A stretch of 64,000 bases of DNA from Bryopsis sp. KO-2023. Taxonomy: Eukaryota > Chlorophyta > Ulvophyceae > Bryopsidales > Bryopsidaceae. This document shows positions 48,401 through 60,473 of this stretch, piece by piece; the first letter of the stretch is position 1; the number at the start of each line of letters is the position of its first letter. The position numbers were made by a program, and so were the translations under genes. A model generated the notes under the pieces. It did not search any database and was not told the DNA's origin. It worked only from the letters and a program-made list of their open reading frames with translations. The stretch spans positions 1,302,001 to 1,366,000 of the forward strand of contig BSYQ01000008.1 in assembly GCA_030272585.1 (NCBI GenBank). Reading direction: 5' to 3'.

Positions 48401-51400
48401 CCTAAAAATAGAACAAAAAAAACAACGAAGTTTGGAAAGAAAACAAGAAAATGATCAAGGATGAGTAACCCAAAAAGGGGGAGAGGGGAAGCCTGAGATG
48501 CTTGCATTTTTGAACCATTTTGAATCAATTTTCGTTTGGAAAACACAACCATGCATTTGTCGGTTGGGCGTGTTTCGTTTGGTTTGTTAGTATTATTATT
48601 TTTTACCCGTTAGATTTTCGTACAAGAGCTCCAAGGCTTTTTCTTCGTCCAAATCCACGGAAGTCAAGATTTTTGACACTAGGTTTTCATCGTAGCCGAA
48701 CTTGCACAGCCTTCCGACGGCCGGATGGTCGATTCTTTCGTCTTGCTCCTCTTGTTGTTGAGAGTCAGACACCGGCATCGTCTTTTTGATGATTTCCACT
48801 TTGTTGGTTCTGGAACCTCGCAAAAAACATTACCTCCTCACAATCTAATTATTTAACTTTCATTTTTTTTTCTTGGAAGAAGAAAATCGAATGTTCCAAA
48901 AAAATGCCATATGTTCAAGACATGTACTTTTTTTTTGGGGGGGGGGGTGCTCAAGAACTCAAGAAATCCTGCACCCGCTCACACTTTTCCACACATTACA
49001 GTCACATTCCCTCACACTTTTTTCAAACATTATAGTCACACTTTCCTCACATTTTTCAACACATTGCGATCACACTCACTTGAAGCCATCGACCTAGGGA
49101 GCTCCGATTCCGGCAAATGCAAACACAGCCAATCCAGCAGCTGTGCTTTGTTGGCGTTTTCCCCTAGCACCCCCCTGACCTCCAGCACCCTCCTTTCAGA
49201 AAAACCCATTTGGATGAGCTCCATCGCAGGCCTATCCCCATCCGTTGAGTTTTCTTCGGGGAAACCATGTGGGAGTGGGGCTTTGTGTGTAGATGGGGTT
49301 GAAACTTGAGAAAATTTTGACTGGAGGGATGAGAAAGAGGGCGTTTCTGAACCTCCGGCAAGCAACAGCTCTTGCACGGCAGCTTCCACTGCGTCTCGAT
49401 TTTCCTGGCTCATCACCACTGCCTGTTTTTTTTTTTGAAGTTCAAAAAAAAAGGGGGAAAGGGGAAGTAACAAAAAAAAGGTCAGAAACTATTGATACCA
49501 AAATGCTTTCTCCCACCCCTGAAAAAGGAAAATCAACAAAAACTTTAAAGAAAAAAAAAAAAAACCCTCGGAAACCAATAAAAGGAGAGTCTTTCCCTGG
49601 ATAAATTCATTTAATTTTTTGGCATGAAGTATCCACTACACAAAAAATACATCTACATGCCAAAAAACCCACCTACTCGCACAACGAACCAAAGAAAGAA
49701 AAATATAATATGTATACCATATATAAGTAGTTCATCAAGAAAAACGATACAGCTTATCAATCGGGAAAAAAAAGAGGGGGAGGGGGGGAAACTCAAAAAA
49801 CCATACCACTTGGCTGTCTCTTATTTTCTGTTGGCGATCTGCTTTGGCGGCTTCCCTTTCTTTGTGTCTTTCCCTTGCGCCCAATGCTTCGATTCGACTT
49901 TCCGCTCGAGCTTTGGACCTACTTGCCAAAGTATCCCAAAGGGGGGCATGTTGTGGAGGAAACAGACGGCCATAGCCTTTATCACCTGCATGGACAAGGG
50001 GGGGAAAAAATCGATCAAGAAAATTAAACCGCATAGTTCATGGATTTTGCAAAAAATCTCATATGTGTATTGGGATGAAATCCCAACCCTCTTTTTTTTC
50101 TTTTTTTTTTCTGGGAGACAAAAGAAACACATCACCCAATCATTACAAAAGAAAGTTTTTCGTACCAGGGATTGAAAAACACCAAAAAAAAATAAAAATA
50201 TATATATATATATATATATATACACTTATTTGAAAAAATAAAAAAGGTAAAAAGGTTTTTTATTGGAGAATGAAAAAGGGTTTTTTGTTTTCCTTGTTTT
50301 TTTAAATATTTAAACCGCATGTAAAACATAAGCAGTCGTACCAGCAACATTTGCCAAGACTGCGACTGCCCCCATCTGTTCGGCCTCCTCTTTCGATTCA
50401 GCGGAAAATTCCCGATCTAAAAACGTTACGATGTCTTTTGCGGCATATTGCATATCAGGAAGCACCACCTGTAAAAAAGGGAAAAAGAAATTGAAATGAA
50501 AATCCACAAGAATAATTAACCATTATTTAAAATTGTTCCCATGGGTGGCATTTGAACGATAATACAGTGATTTCGACTTATTAGTGTCGGAGCGATCGGC
50601 CTATATGACTCATTTGCATAGTGGATGGGCGACGTAGCGCTTTCAGCCATGATGCCATCCGTTTTTTGTTTTTTGTTTTAATAAAAAAATTGAATAACGA
50701 AGAAAAAGCACTATTTAATATGCAATGGTGCATTTAATGGCATCATATATGTCTATTTTAAGCTTTCTTTTTAATTTTTTGAATGCAAGGATGGATTGTG
50801 ATTACCTTGCAGGTCCATTTCCCTTCGGTGGCATTTCTCAGTCGATATATAGGTTTTTTTCTGTTTTGTTTCTTGCACCATTCCAAAAGGTAGAGCTTCG
50901 GCGACTTGTGTGAAAAATATCCACCCCCAGTGGTGCCCACATCTTGCACTCGAATCCCTCCCTGCAATACATTCCACTCTTTCTAAAAATAGAAAACATA
51001 CTGCGCTACCAAGGTAAAAAAATCCTCTCCCCCCCCCCCCGCTTGTACTCTTGCCAATTTCAACAAAACGAATATGGATTTCTTCCTTTCAGTTGAGAAT
51101 TGGAAAAATATAAGTGCATTCAAAATTGAAGGAACAATTGGTGTTTTTGAAGGTCCCCACTCTAATGTATTTCTTGGCTGTTTGTTTGCTCGTTTTTTGG
51201 GGGGGGGGTCTTGCCTGTTTTGGAGCTTTATCGCTGGCCTCCTGTGGAATGGCAATTCCGGAGCCTTCAGCAGAATCATCTGCTGTTTCTTCCTCCTTGT
51301 GCTTATTTTTTATATGCTCCTGCAATCGACCTTTCTGCAAAATAAAATAAAATAAATAGAAATAACTTAATAGAACTTTCAACCTCACCTTCGAAAAATT

Positions 51401-52098
51401 TGATTTTCTTTCTTGGGGTGCACTAACAGGTTTCATTCGAATTTCCCAAGGATCCATCCCAATATAAAACCCTAGAGTTTAAATAGAGGGGGGGGGGGGG
51501 GTGCTGGAAGAAACCCTTTCTCAAGCTTTGTACAAAAACTTAGCTCATTATAATCAACAATAAATATTGCGCCACCACAATCAATCCACCTGCTTAAAAA
51601 TCCTATCGCAATTGGGGCAGGGGTGCTCTTGACTCAGTTTATCGACAACTGGACCCCCTTTCCCTCCGCCACCAGCTCCCGAACTGCACCAAAAAAAATT
51701 CAGAAATGAAAATAACATTTGGAAGTAGATCTTGCTTGCAGCCAACTTCATGAAGTTTGATTGCCTAGTATCCTTTTTTTTCCTCTGAATTGCGTTAAAA
51801 TCTGCTTTTTGGAATCCACCACATTGAGCATTAGCTTTCAGTTTTATGCTTCAGTACTATTGTCTATTTTTGTCAGTGAATTTTTCCTATCGAAGGATTA
51901 GTTGTATTTTTATCATTACTGTTTTGAATTTGCCTGGAAGTGTAAAAAAACCTGCACACACAGGGCATGCACAGTCTCCATGAAAAAAAAAAAATATTCA
52001 TATTTTGTACTGGCGAAACAAGGGAAAATGAAATGAACCAGACACCTGTGAATCCGCGCCGCCTTTTTCTTGTTTTGCAAATCCTTGATCTTCCCCAT
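42408..52098 (-). CDS. DEAH/RHA-type RNA helicase, DHX29/DHX57-like (21 exons)
   Basis: Predicted ATP-dependent RNA helicase; relatives act in translation initiation or RNA quality control. Exons: 52098-52046, 51683-51590, 51334-51215, 50982-50806, 50468-50342, 49985-49810, 49422-49094, 48809-48607, 48401-48226, 48051-47646, 47366-46923, 46721-46516, 46204-46074, 45926-45800, 45355-45160, 44927-44636, 44377-44085, 43762-43541, 43424-43285, 43094-42800, 42679-42408. All junctions keep frame, giving 1,492 residues. Order: a C2H2 finger split between exons 2 and 3 (CPNC, then HIKNKH); a dsRBD-like segment in exons 4-5; two UBA-like segments in exons 7 and 8; RWD in exons 9-10; the helicase core with Walker A GMPGCGKST (about 689), DEVHERS (about 790), LMSATAN and QRAGRAGR; then the HA2 and OB-fold regions. 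Exon 3 ends at a GC donor. The ATG at 52098 opens a basic exon in phase with the finger. Confidence 0.92.
44548..44615 (+). repeat. Interspersed repeat family 2, copy 3
   Basis: Contains GAGCTAAATCACCTCGTTGT, GGGCAAGTTTGCCTAATGTA and an ending CATTCAT. It lies in an intron of the DEAH helicase gene, in a different gene from the other two copies, so the family is dispersed and not a local duplication. Confidence 0.75.
50578..50660 (-). repeat. Interspersed repeat family 1, copy F
   Basis: The reverse complement contains CGCCCATCCACTATGCAAAT, GAGTCATATAGGCCGATCGC and TCCGACA. It is the best-preserved copy and lies in a helicase intron (between exons 50982-50806 and 50468-50342). Confidence 0.75.
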
Positions 52099-52580
52099 CT
52101 CAAATGACAGTTCTTTTTTTGAGAAAGAAAAAAAAAAAACGCGCCAGCAACTCGGCGTCCACGGCGAAACAACTACAGCTCAGGAGCTCAATGCTGTATT
52201 TCGAATTCGATGTCGATCCAGGCTCGGGAAAATTTTCCGTCTTGCTCTCCGAAAAGGAATTTTCTTTCTTCTCCCCTCACGGCAAAAAGGAACGATTTCA
52301 CTTCTTCAGAACCCCCCTCACTCTTTTTTCCCCCTTCAAATCTGTATTGTCGGAAAAATCTGCCCACTCCAGCCACACACAAAAACGACGTTTTTCCCTC
52401 CAGTGTTTTGATGTGACGCTCCACGCAGACTAACCCCCTCAAACCGCCCCAACGAGAAAATGAATGTAGAAAATCCGATGTCGCATGTGTTCTGTTGTTT
52501 GAATGATTTTCCCCCCCATTGTGCATCTGATACTCGCGCGAACGTCGACGGCCTTGGCCAAACCTGCGTTTTGGGCAAAA
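52099..52580. promoter_or_regulatory. Bidirectional promoter region, helicase and TWINKLE
   Basis: The helicase start codon (52098, minus) and the TWINKLE start codon (52581, plus) are only 482 bp apart and divergent, so this stretch must hold both promoters and 5' UTRs. Open frames here on both strands lack domains and I treat them as chance. No clear TATA box is visible. Confidence 0.6.
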
Positions 52581-55500
52581 ATGCAGGGCGTGAGTTATGG
52601 AAGGTTGGATTTGGGGTTATCTAGAGGTCCCGTGTGGCGGCGGCAATCCACCCGTTTTTCTCCCTTCTCCACAAATCCTTGGGATGCCAAGGGGCTGTCG
52701 AATCATATCAAAGCAAAAAATGGGGGTCGAAGTGAGTGGATGATTGCATAAAAACTTGCACAAAAACAAAAATCGAGGGGAAAAAATAGATGAAGTGATG
52801 TTGAGATGAGGATTAGTAAAAGGCCATGTCGACGGGATCTGTGTTTTTTCTTTTTTTTTTTAATCTAGAAATTATTAGGAAAAGGTTCCTTTCAGATAAC
52901 CTTCGATCGATTGCAAACCGATGTTGGGTGATTCATGAAATTTGTGAGCATCGCTTCATTCAGTTTCACTTTTTCCTTAATTGTTTAGATGATTTTTTAT
53001 TTCTTTTTTTTTATTTTGGGGGGGGAGGTGAAGTGGGCATGATGTAGGAAAAATACAGCATTTCATCAACTCAATGTTGTTTTTTCCGGCATACAACGTT
53101 TCTTCAGCGATATTTGCGAATTCAGCCCTTTTTAGGTGGGTTCAGGGAAATCATTATTTTTTTAATCATAACGATTTGTCGATTTGTTTGTTTTGTTTCT
53201 CAGCAAAAATTCCGGCGGTCAATGAGAGCTCCTCCACCCCCGATCGAGCTGGAGCTAATTTTCAGAAACAGCAGGAAGAAGTATCCAGGCCGAATAATCC
53301 CCAGAGATCCCAACCCACCTCTTATCAATGGGAGTTCATCAGGCGGATTTCAGAGGTAGAAAAGCAAACCTCTTCTTCCACTGACATTGGAGGGTTGCAA
53401 AAGAAGCAGGGGCCAGAACTGAGAAACACTGGGGAGTTTAATGAAACAAGTGCTGCCTCGACCACGGTGTTGGCCCCTTGGGATGAGTTCACCGAACAGG
53501 AGATGGGGGAAAAGAGGGACCAAGTGGATGAAAAGAGTGAGGTGGTGAAAAAGAGTGAGGAGGGGGGCACCGAAGCTTCGGAGGAAATCCCTGTGCCACC
53601 GTTCTCTGAAATGGAATTCAAGCAGGATTCAGGGAAAGGTGGGAAGTTCTGCTGAAGTGTTTAGTGATCGGACAGCCTCTTGGATATACAGATGAGCAAA
53701 AAGGGGGAAGCCATTTCCGTTCTTTTTCCTTTTCCCAAAACTTATTTCTACACTTCTAGTTAATGTTTTGGATTTTTATATGAATTAGTGTGGCCTGCAC
53801 CATTACTGGGGTAAATCTATTAAAATTCCCACACACTAAATACGATTGAGGGTGTAGTGGTTTCATTCTACATAACAATTATAAAAATTGCATGTTTTTT
53901 TTCCTCCTTTTTTATAATTTTTCTCAGGTGAGCAGACAACCCCTCCATCGCCAAGTCCATCTGCGATCTCAAACCCCACCACAATCCCCCCCCCCTCGAT
54001 TTCAGAAACCACCCCTTCCTCATCATTTCCCACCTCTACACCCCCAAACCCTACCCCAACATCACCAGAACTCAGCCAAGGCTCCCAAAACACCATGCCA
54101 CCCCCTGAATCGACCCAGCGGCCTTCCTCGATGAGCTCATTCTCGAAATCATGGGGGCCAGCGCGGCGAAGTAGGAGGGAGGATGGGGAGGACCTGGACG
54201 ATGATTTGGTGGCTGAGAGGAAAACTATGCTGCTGGAGGCTTTGTCGGAAAAGGGGGTGGAAATCGATGAGATCAGTAAAGGGACTGTAAGGATGATGTG
54301 CCCGGAGTGTGAGGGAGGGAGTTCGGCGGAGGAGAGCTTTTCAATCACCGTTTTACCTGATTACACGGTAAAAAAAGCTGAAAAAATTAAAGGAAGAAAG
54401 AAAAAAAAATGGAAATATAGTGAGAGTGATGGTGAAAATTGAACGGTTTGGAGAATGTGTTGGTTCGATTTTATTTTTTATTTTTGCCGGTGGTCGATGT
54501 ACGGAAGTCTTGCTGCACCACGAAAGTTTGAAAAAGGGAATTTCATTTTCTCCCCTTCCCTTCCTTTCTTTTTTAATTTATCAGAAAAAAAAGAAGAAAA
54601 ATCCTCCCACAAGAAAAGCCAAAACATGAAATTAAAACAAATTCGGGCGGAATCCTGACTTCCTGCCGTTTCAACAATTTATTTTTTTAACTTTTTAACT
54701 TTTTTTTTTTAGAGGGAGGCTGATTTTGAATGGTTATGATTATCATTATCACTGTTTTTTTTTCTTCATTTTTAGATTAATTTTTTTTGTCCCCCCCCTT
54801 CGTCCTTCTCAGAGTGCGCTGTACAATTGCTTTCGTGCGAAGTGTGGCTTTCAAGGAGGGGTCCATTTTCAAAACAAGATAAAAAAGGCTGAAAAATTTC
54901 CCGGTTTCGCTCACAGCGAAGAAATGCCGGTGAAGCCGGACCCCTCTTTGGTTCCTTTGGACAAAGAGTGTCTGGAATTTTTCAAAAAAAGGGGAATTTC
55001 TCAGGAAACCCTGATCAGGAATGGAATAGGCATGGAAGTGCGAAACGGCGTGCGTCACATCGCATTCCCTTATATGCGCAATGGAGATTTGGTCAACGTA
55101 AAATACCGGACTCTGGATAAGAAATTCACACAGGTGAGTTTTTTTTTTGTTTCAACGCCATGCAAATCAATACATTATTTTTTTTTATTATTTTTTTATT
55201 TTGAATCCTCTCGATTTTTATGTTTTTTTCTCGCAGTTGCAACTTCACAAAGAGATTTCTTCCTCCCCTCCCCTCCCCACTTCCAAATGTTGTTATTATT
55301 ATCATTTTTTTTAATTTTTTTTTTCGTTGGTGCATTTTTAATTTTTTTTTGTGACCTGGTTTGTTGGAAAACAGATCAAGGGAGCCGAAAAAATATTGTA
55401 TGGACTGGACTATATCAAAGGCAAAGAGGAGTTTATCATAGTGGAGGGAGAAATGGACAAACTGGCGCTCAATGAAGTCGGCATTTGGAACGTAGTTTCC

Positions 55501-58500
55501 ATTCCGGATGGAGCCCCAAATCCATCCTCCGTTAAAAAAAAATTACCGGATCCAGATGAAGATAAAAAATTCTCCTTCCTCTGGAATTGCAGGTGAGGAG
55601 AAATATATGTGTATGTACATTTTGTGTTTTTTTTTGTCAAATATATTCTGTTGAGGCTGACAGTCTTTTTGTTCAGCCTGTCCACTATACAAAAAATGGG
55701 TGGTTTTGGCCGATCGCTTTTTTCCGGTGATTGAAATTGTTTTTGCAAACCATTTAAAAGTATGCGTCTTGAACATACCTAAATCTGTTTTAGCAATATA
55801 TTCAAGCTTAATATAGATTTGAAATTTTTTTGAATAAAATGAATTCCCCACATCAGGGTTTGAATGGCACCCGTGTCTTGCCTTAGCATGAAAATATGGA
55901 CCCCTAAAATATATATATATATATTAAATAATCATTCCTGATCTTAGGTAGTTGATCACATGTATATACAGATTATGTCTTTTATTTTTATTTTATTTTT
56001 TTCTTCCTTTTTTTGGGGGGGGGGGTTCCCAATAACATTATCTTCTTTTTTTTTGGTAGTCCCACCATTACTCCATTTTCAATTCCACTCAAAACCATTT
56101 AGCCATGTTTTTTTTTTTAGTTTCTGAATTTCTGTGTGTGTGTTATGTGCCCCCCCCCCCCCTTTCCATTATCGTCTCCTTTTCATTGAAATCAATAAAA
56201 TAAAACAGAGATGTTTTTGAGGATGCAAAAAAGATCATTTTTGCTGTCGATAACGATGGCCCTGGGGAGGCCTTGCAAGCGGAGCTGACTCGTCGAATAG
56301 GGACCTTCAGATGTTGGGTGGTGGATTTTCCAACATGCTACGACGATTCGATCAAGGTTTGATGAGGGAAACGAACGAAACTGATGTGCTAACAATATAT
56401 ATCTGCAAGCTAAACGCCACCAGGAAATCAGTGGAAAAAAGGGAAGCAATTTAATCCCAAATGTTTTCTTTCTGAGTTTTTTTTCTTGTGCGAAGGGATG
56501 GGAGGTATGCTTGCTGAGATTCTATTTTTCATGTCTAAGAATGTGTCGAAACGTAAATTTAGGATGTTCTTATTTTGGGGGGGAGGGCATTGTGCAGAGA
56601 TATATCAGTCGCATTTGGCATTCAAATATTATATACATATACACATATATATTAAGGATAGAAAATCAGCTTTGCTATCCTTTGCTGGAAAATGGAGTGT
56701 GATTTCTTGTTGCTGAAATTATTGTTTTTGTGCAGCGTAGCCCAAAGAGTGCAGTGAGGAAGAAATGGCAGATGACGATGCTTGGTTCAGAAAAGATGCG
56801 AACGAGGTTTTGATGAAAGATGGTGCCAAAGTGTTGTTAAAATACATCGAAAGCTGCAGACCCTATCCCATTGTTGGATTGAGCCGGTAAGTCTGAGATC
56901 TGTGCTGTTTGTTTGTTTTTTTTCGATCATCCTTTTTGTTGGATTTCCCATACTTCTTGTACATTGTTCTGGGGTTTTTTGGGGTTTTTTTTTGCTGAGG
57001 GGTTGACTTTGTTTCGGTAAATGATCAATCATTATTAATAATAATATTTGCAAAAAATTCGTGTGAAATCTGATTTAAAAAAAACCTGCTAAAACTTTTA
57101 ATGTCGTACCCCCATAAATTACATAAAACAATGGCTGTTATAAAATCTGCTGAGTGAAATTTATCGATCTGTCATGTATGATTTTTTTTTCGTTTTCTTA
57201 TGCAGAATTTGTGGTGTTTTGCTTAGATGATCCACGTTGACTTTTCTCTTATTTTTTTTATTAAATAGATTTATAGATCATGCAGACGATCTTGTGGCGT
57301 ATTACAATAGCGAATTGGATAAACACACTGGGTTGAGCACCGGTTGGCCCAGTCTGGACGCCTTTTACAAAGTCGTTCCTGGCGAGCTATCTATAGTAAC
57401 AGGTGAAATAACATCAAGACTTTCTAGAAAATATGTGTATGTTTTTCGTTTTGTTTTTTTAATTGAGTTTTGTTTTGTTATTTTTTAACAATGTGAGTTT
57501 TGTAATTTTCATTTTAATTTAATGTGTGTTTTTTTCCGTAAAACGAGTGGTTGGTTTTTCTTGGTTTTTATCAACATTTGAAGTACATCCGCGAATAATC
57601 TTTTAAAAAAAAAGAAAGGTGGTTTCACTGTGCCCAAGTTTTCTTTTTGCTGTTTCAACGTTTCTCTGTACTCCTCCCGCCCCCCCCCCCCCCCCAAAAA
57701 AAAAAGAAATATAATAATTAGATAGAGAATATTTTGGGAAATTGCTTTTTTTTTTTTTTTTCACTGATTTCCTTGTTGGATACAAAAAACAGGCGTCCCT
57801 AATTCCGGAAAGTCAGAGTTTTTGGATGCCTTGGCTGTGAATCTTGCTCAAACCACCGACTGCGCCATAGCGTTTTGCAGCATGGAAAAACACGTGAGTA
57901 TATCTGAGTAATGTTCTCTCCTCATGTTTTCAGAGGATCCATTAAATTCTTAAAAAAAAACAAAAAAACTCCATTTTCTGACTACAAGAATTTTTTGTTT
58001 TTTGTTTTTTTGAAATCCATCCACATTCTGGCTTTCTGTCTCTTGCCGTTCTGTTCCAGACAAAACACTCATCGCCACCACAGAATTTTCCGCAAGCAGC
58101 GTTTGCAACCGTTTGAACAATGTGATGTACAGCATCAAATCTGAACGCCCCATCCTGTCTATCCACTGTACAATTTGAGTCAGTCATATGCACGTATTCT
58201 GTCCGTCCCTAGATTTAATCGACGCTTTTTTTTCTTCCTGATTTGTTTTCAAACCTTTTTGTATCGAATTTATATCTGTGCATGTGTAGGTCCATGAGCA
58301 TGGCCGACAATTGGCCGAAAAATTCATCGGCAAACCGTTTTTCACGGGGTTGAAGTACACGCAAGGTCAGAACAGGCTGAATGAAGAGGAGCTGAAAAAG
58401 GCAATCCTGTGGATAGATGCGCACTTTCCCCTCATTCTGTCGAAAAAAGATGAGCTCCCAAACATGGATTGGGTTCTGGACATGGCAAGAATGTCGATTT

Positions 58501-59831
58501 TCAGGTGTGCATTTCCTTTTAGCACAAAAGCTTCTGTATTTTTCCTTACAGTTTTTGTTTTTTTCATTTTTTTCAAAATATATGGCCCCTGTTTCACCAA
58601 ACTGAAAACAGAGAAGTTTACATCACTACACTGTGTTATTTTTCTTAACCTTTTTTTTCACCAGAAGAGCCTTAATCAACCAACTTTCACAGGAGAAAAA
58701 CGAAAAAAAAACGTACCCTCCCACACATCCAATAATTTTTTCTTTTCCGAAAACCCCCTAGTTATAAAAGACGCACTTGCTGATTATGACAATATCTTGC
58801 TGTTCTCTCCCCCGCCCCTCTCTAGATACGGAATCAAGGGATTAGTCATCGACCCTTACAACGAGCTGGACCATCAGAGGCCCAAGCACATGAGCGAGAC
58901 GGAATACGTCAGTCAAATGCTGGCAAAAGTGAAAAGGTTTGCTCAGACGTATGGGGTGCATGTGTGGTTTGTCGCACATCCTCGTCAAATGCATAATTGG
59001 GCCGGGGAACCCCCCAATCTGTACGACATCAGCGGCAGCGCTCACTTCGTTAATAAAGCAGATGCTGGAATCGTCGTTCACAGGCGAGTCCTGAGTTATC
59101 TCTTTTTTGTTTTGTTTTTTCTGAGTTTGAGTCTATGGCAAAGTGTAGTGGTTGGATGTATCATGCATTATCCTATCTTTTGGGGGGGGGGTATTTGTCA
59201 TTAGAGTAAGGATGACAGACTTTTTATGCAGCCCGCCCACTTTACAAATGAGTGATACGGGCCGATCGCTGTTACAGGAATGAACTGATTTTTTTCTTCT
59301 TGTTTTTTGGACTTGCTATCCGTGTGTTGTATCTTTTTGTCCGCAGAAAATTTTCAGATGTTTTTTTTTTGAAGGAATTGGAGCCATGGCGATGACAAAA
59401 AAGAAAAAAAGGAAAAGAAGTGGGGGGATGGGCATGATGATGAGGATGAAACGAACGCTGGCATTTACAGCAAAGAGGACCCTCAGCTCCTGGTCAGGAT
59501 TCTCATCAGAAAAATGAGAAACAAGACGGCTGGAACTGTTGGTGAGCATAACTGTGGCATTTTTTTCCTTTCTTTCTTGTGAATTTGTTTTCTCCAAGAG
59601 GTTGGTAAATATACATGCAAATCTTAACTCGCATACTGCAGTTTCCTTACAAAAACTCACTCGCTCATGCTTGTTCGTGTGGACATTTTCTGCGGAGGTC
59701 GATATTTGTAGGAGGGAAATCCTGATATTTTTAGCCCTTGTGTGGTTGGTTGGTTTTCAGGTGAATGCACTTTGAAGTATGATCCCGCTACGGGGCGATA
59801 CGTGGACTTGGCTGCGATCGCAGATGCTTGA
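52581..59831 (+). CDS. TWINKLE: Organellar primase-helicase, TWINKLE family (13 exons)
   Basis: Replicative helicase with an RNA-primase half for mitochondrial and/or plastid DNA. Exons: 52581-52731, 53204-53638, 53928-54367, 54813-55133, 55375-55592, 56209-56356, 56741-56886, 57269-57402, 57793-57893, 58290-58504, 58826-59083, 59375-59541, 59761-59831. Frame is continuous, giving 934 residues. The N-terminus (SRGPVWRRQSTRFSPF) looks like a transit peptide. About 230 residues of Ser/Pro/Glu-rich linker follow. The zinc finger is complete: CPEC (about 319), then CFRAKC (about 348). Toprim has FIIVEGEMDK and AVDNDGPGEA. The RecA-like helicase has Walker A GVPNSGKS (about 665), Walker B LVIDPYNELD and FVAHPRQM. 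The ending CTLKYDPATGRYVDL is typical. Intron 11 has a GC donor. Intact zinc and Toprim motifs predict primase activity, as in plants and unlike metazoans. Confidence 0.95.
55655..55732 (+). repeat. Interspersed repeat family 1, copy D
   Basis: Reads CTGACAGTCTTTTTGTTCAG, CCTGTCCACTATACAAA and GGCCGATCGCT. It shares with copy C (59212-59280) the left extension TGACAG-CTTTTT, so these two form a subfamily. It lies in a TWINKLE intron. Confidence 0.65.
57680..57706 (-). repeat. C-run/A-run junction
   Basis: Nearly twenty C followed by ten A in a TWINKLE intron. Read on the minus strand, this is a T-run followed by a long G-run, so it keeps the polarity of the other junctions. Confidence 0.75.
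58148..58206 (+). repeat. Interspersed repeat family 1, copy E
   Basis: Contains CCCATCCTGTCTATCCACTG, TACAATTTGAGTCAGTCATA and TGCACG. It lies in a TWINKLE intron and is a diverged match to the family core. Confidence 0.5.
59212..59280 (+). repeat. Interspersed repeat family 1, copy C
   Basis: Reads TGACAGACTTTTTATGCAG, CCCGCCCACTTTACAAATGA and GTGATACGGGCCGATCGCTG. It lies in a TWINKLE intron. Confidence 0.65.
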
Positions 59832-60473
59832 TTAACCATGCATGCCAGGTTTTTTAAGACATAGGGGACGAGATATATGTGTGTGGCTTGCAGCAAAATT
59901 TCCTGGTGCAGTAGAATTGCAACGGTCAGGGCGTTGCTCGAGACTTTTTTTGGGGGTCATTGAATAGAAGAGGAGGTGAAATGCTGAAGTGCCGTTGATA
60001 CGAAACAGATGAGGGTTCGTTCGTTCGTTGGAGAAAATTATGTTTGTTTTTCGGGCGAAACAATGGACTTAGATGTGTCTTTGGGGATTTGAAGTGTAAA
60101 ACGACGAAAAAAAGTCAAGGTTCAAAACAAAATCTTCACTGTCAGAATGGGTTCTCTTCCCACACTACCACTGAAATCCTTACAATCAGCACCGTTCATG
60201 TCCAACTTCTTGCAAATTTTGTCCCGACCAATGCATTATCCACCACCCCGAAAGCATTGCAGCAGATACACACACGTCCTGGCCTTGGATATTCCCACAG
60301 CCACCGTTTTTCGAAGTTCTGTGAATGCCTGGCCAGTCTGTCATGCAGCAAGGGCCCATCCACGGTGACCTCCGGCACTCGATATGCAAACTTCAAGATC
60401 TCCAGCGTCTGGGTTTTTGCTGGACAAGCATACCAACCTCAACAGCCATAAGGTGAATCAATCACCACTCCTC
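59832..60473. other. Convergent intergenic spacer, TWINKLE and mTERF
   Basis: Holds the 3' UTRs of both genes. Open frames on both strands (60044-60451 plus, 60196-60396 minus) overlap in opposite directions, and neither has a recognisable domain. Confidence 0.5.

Noticed and set aside
51369..51480. Open minus-strand stretch containing MDPWEIRMKPVSAPQ, as an extra helicase exon
   Set aside because: Its phase does not fit exon 2. Skipping it joins exons 2 and 3 into a proper C2H2 finger.
60044..60451. 135-codon plus-strand ORF (and an opposing minus-strand ORF) between TWINKLE and mTERF
   Set aside because: The two overlap in opposite directions, lie in expected 3' UTR sequence and have no domain.
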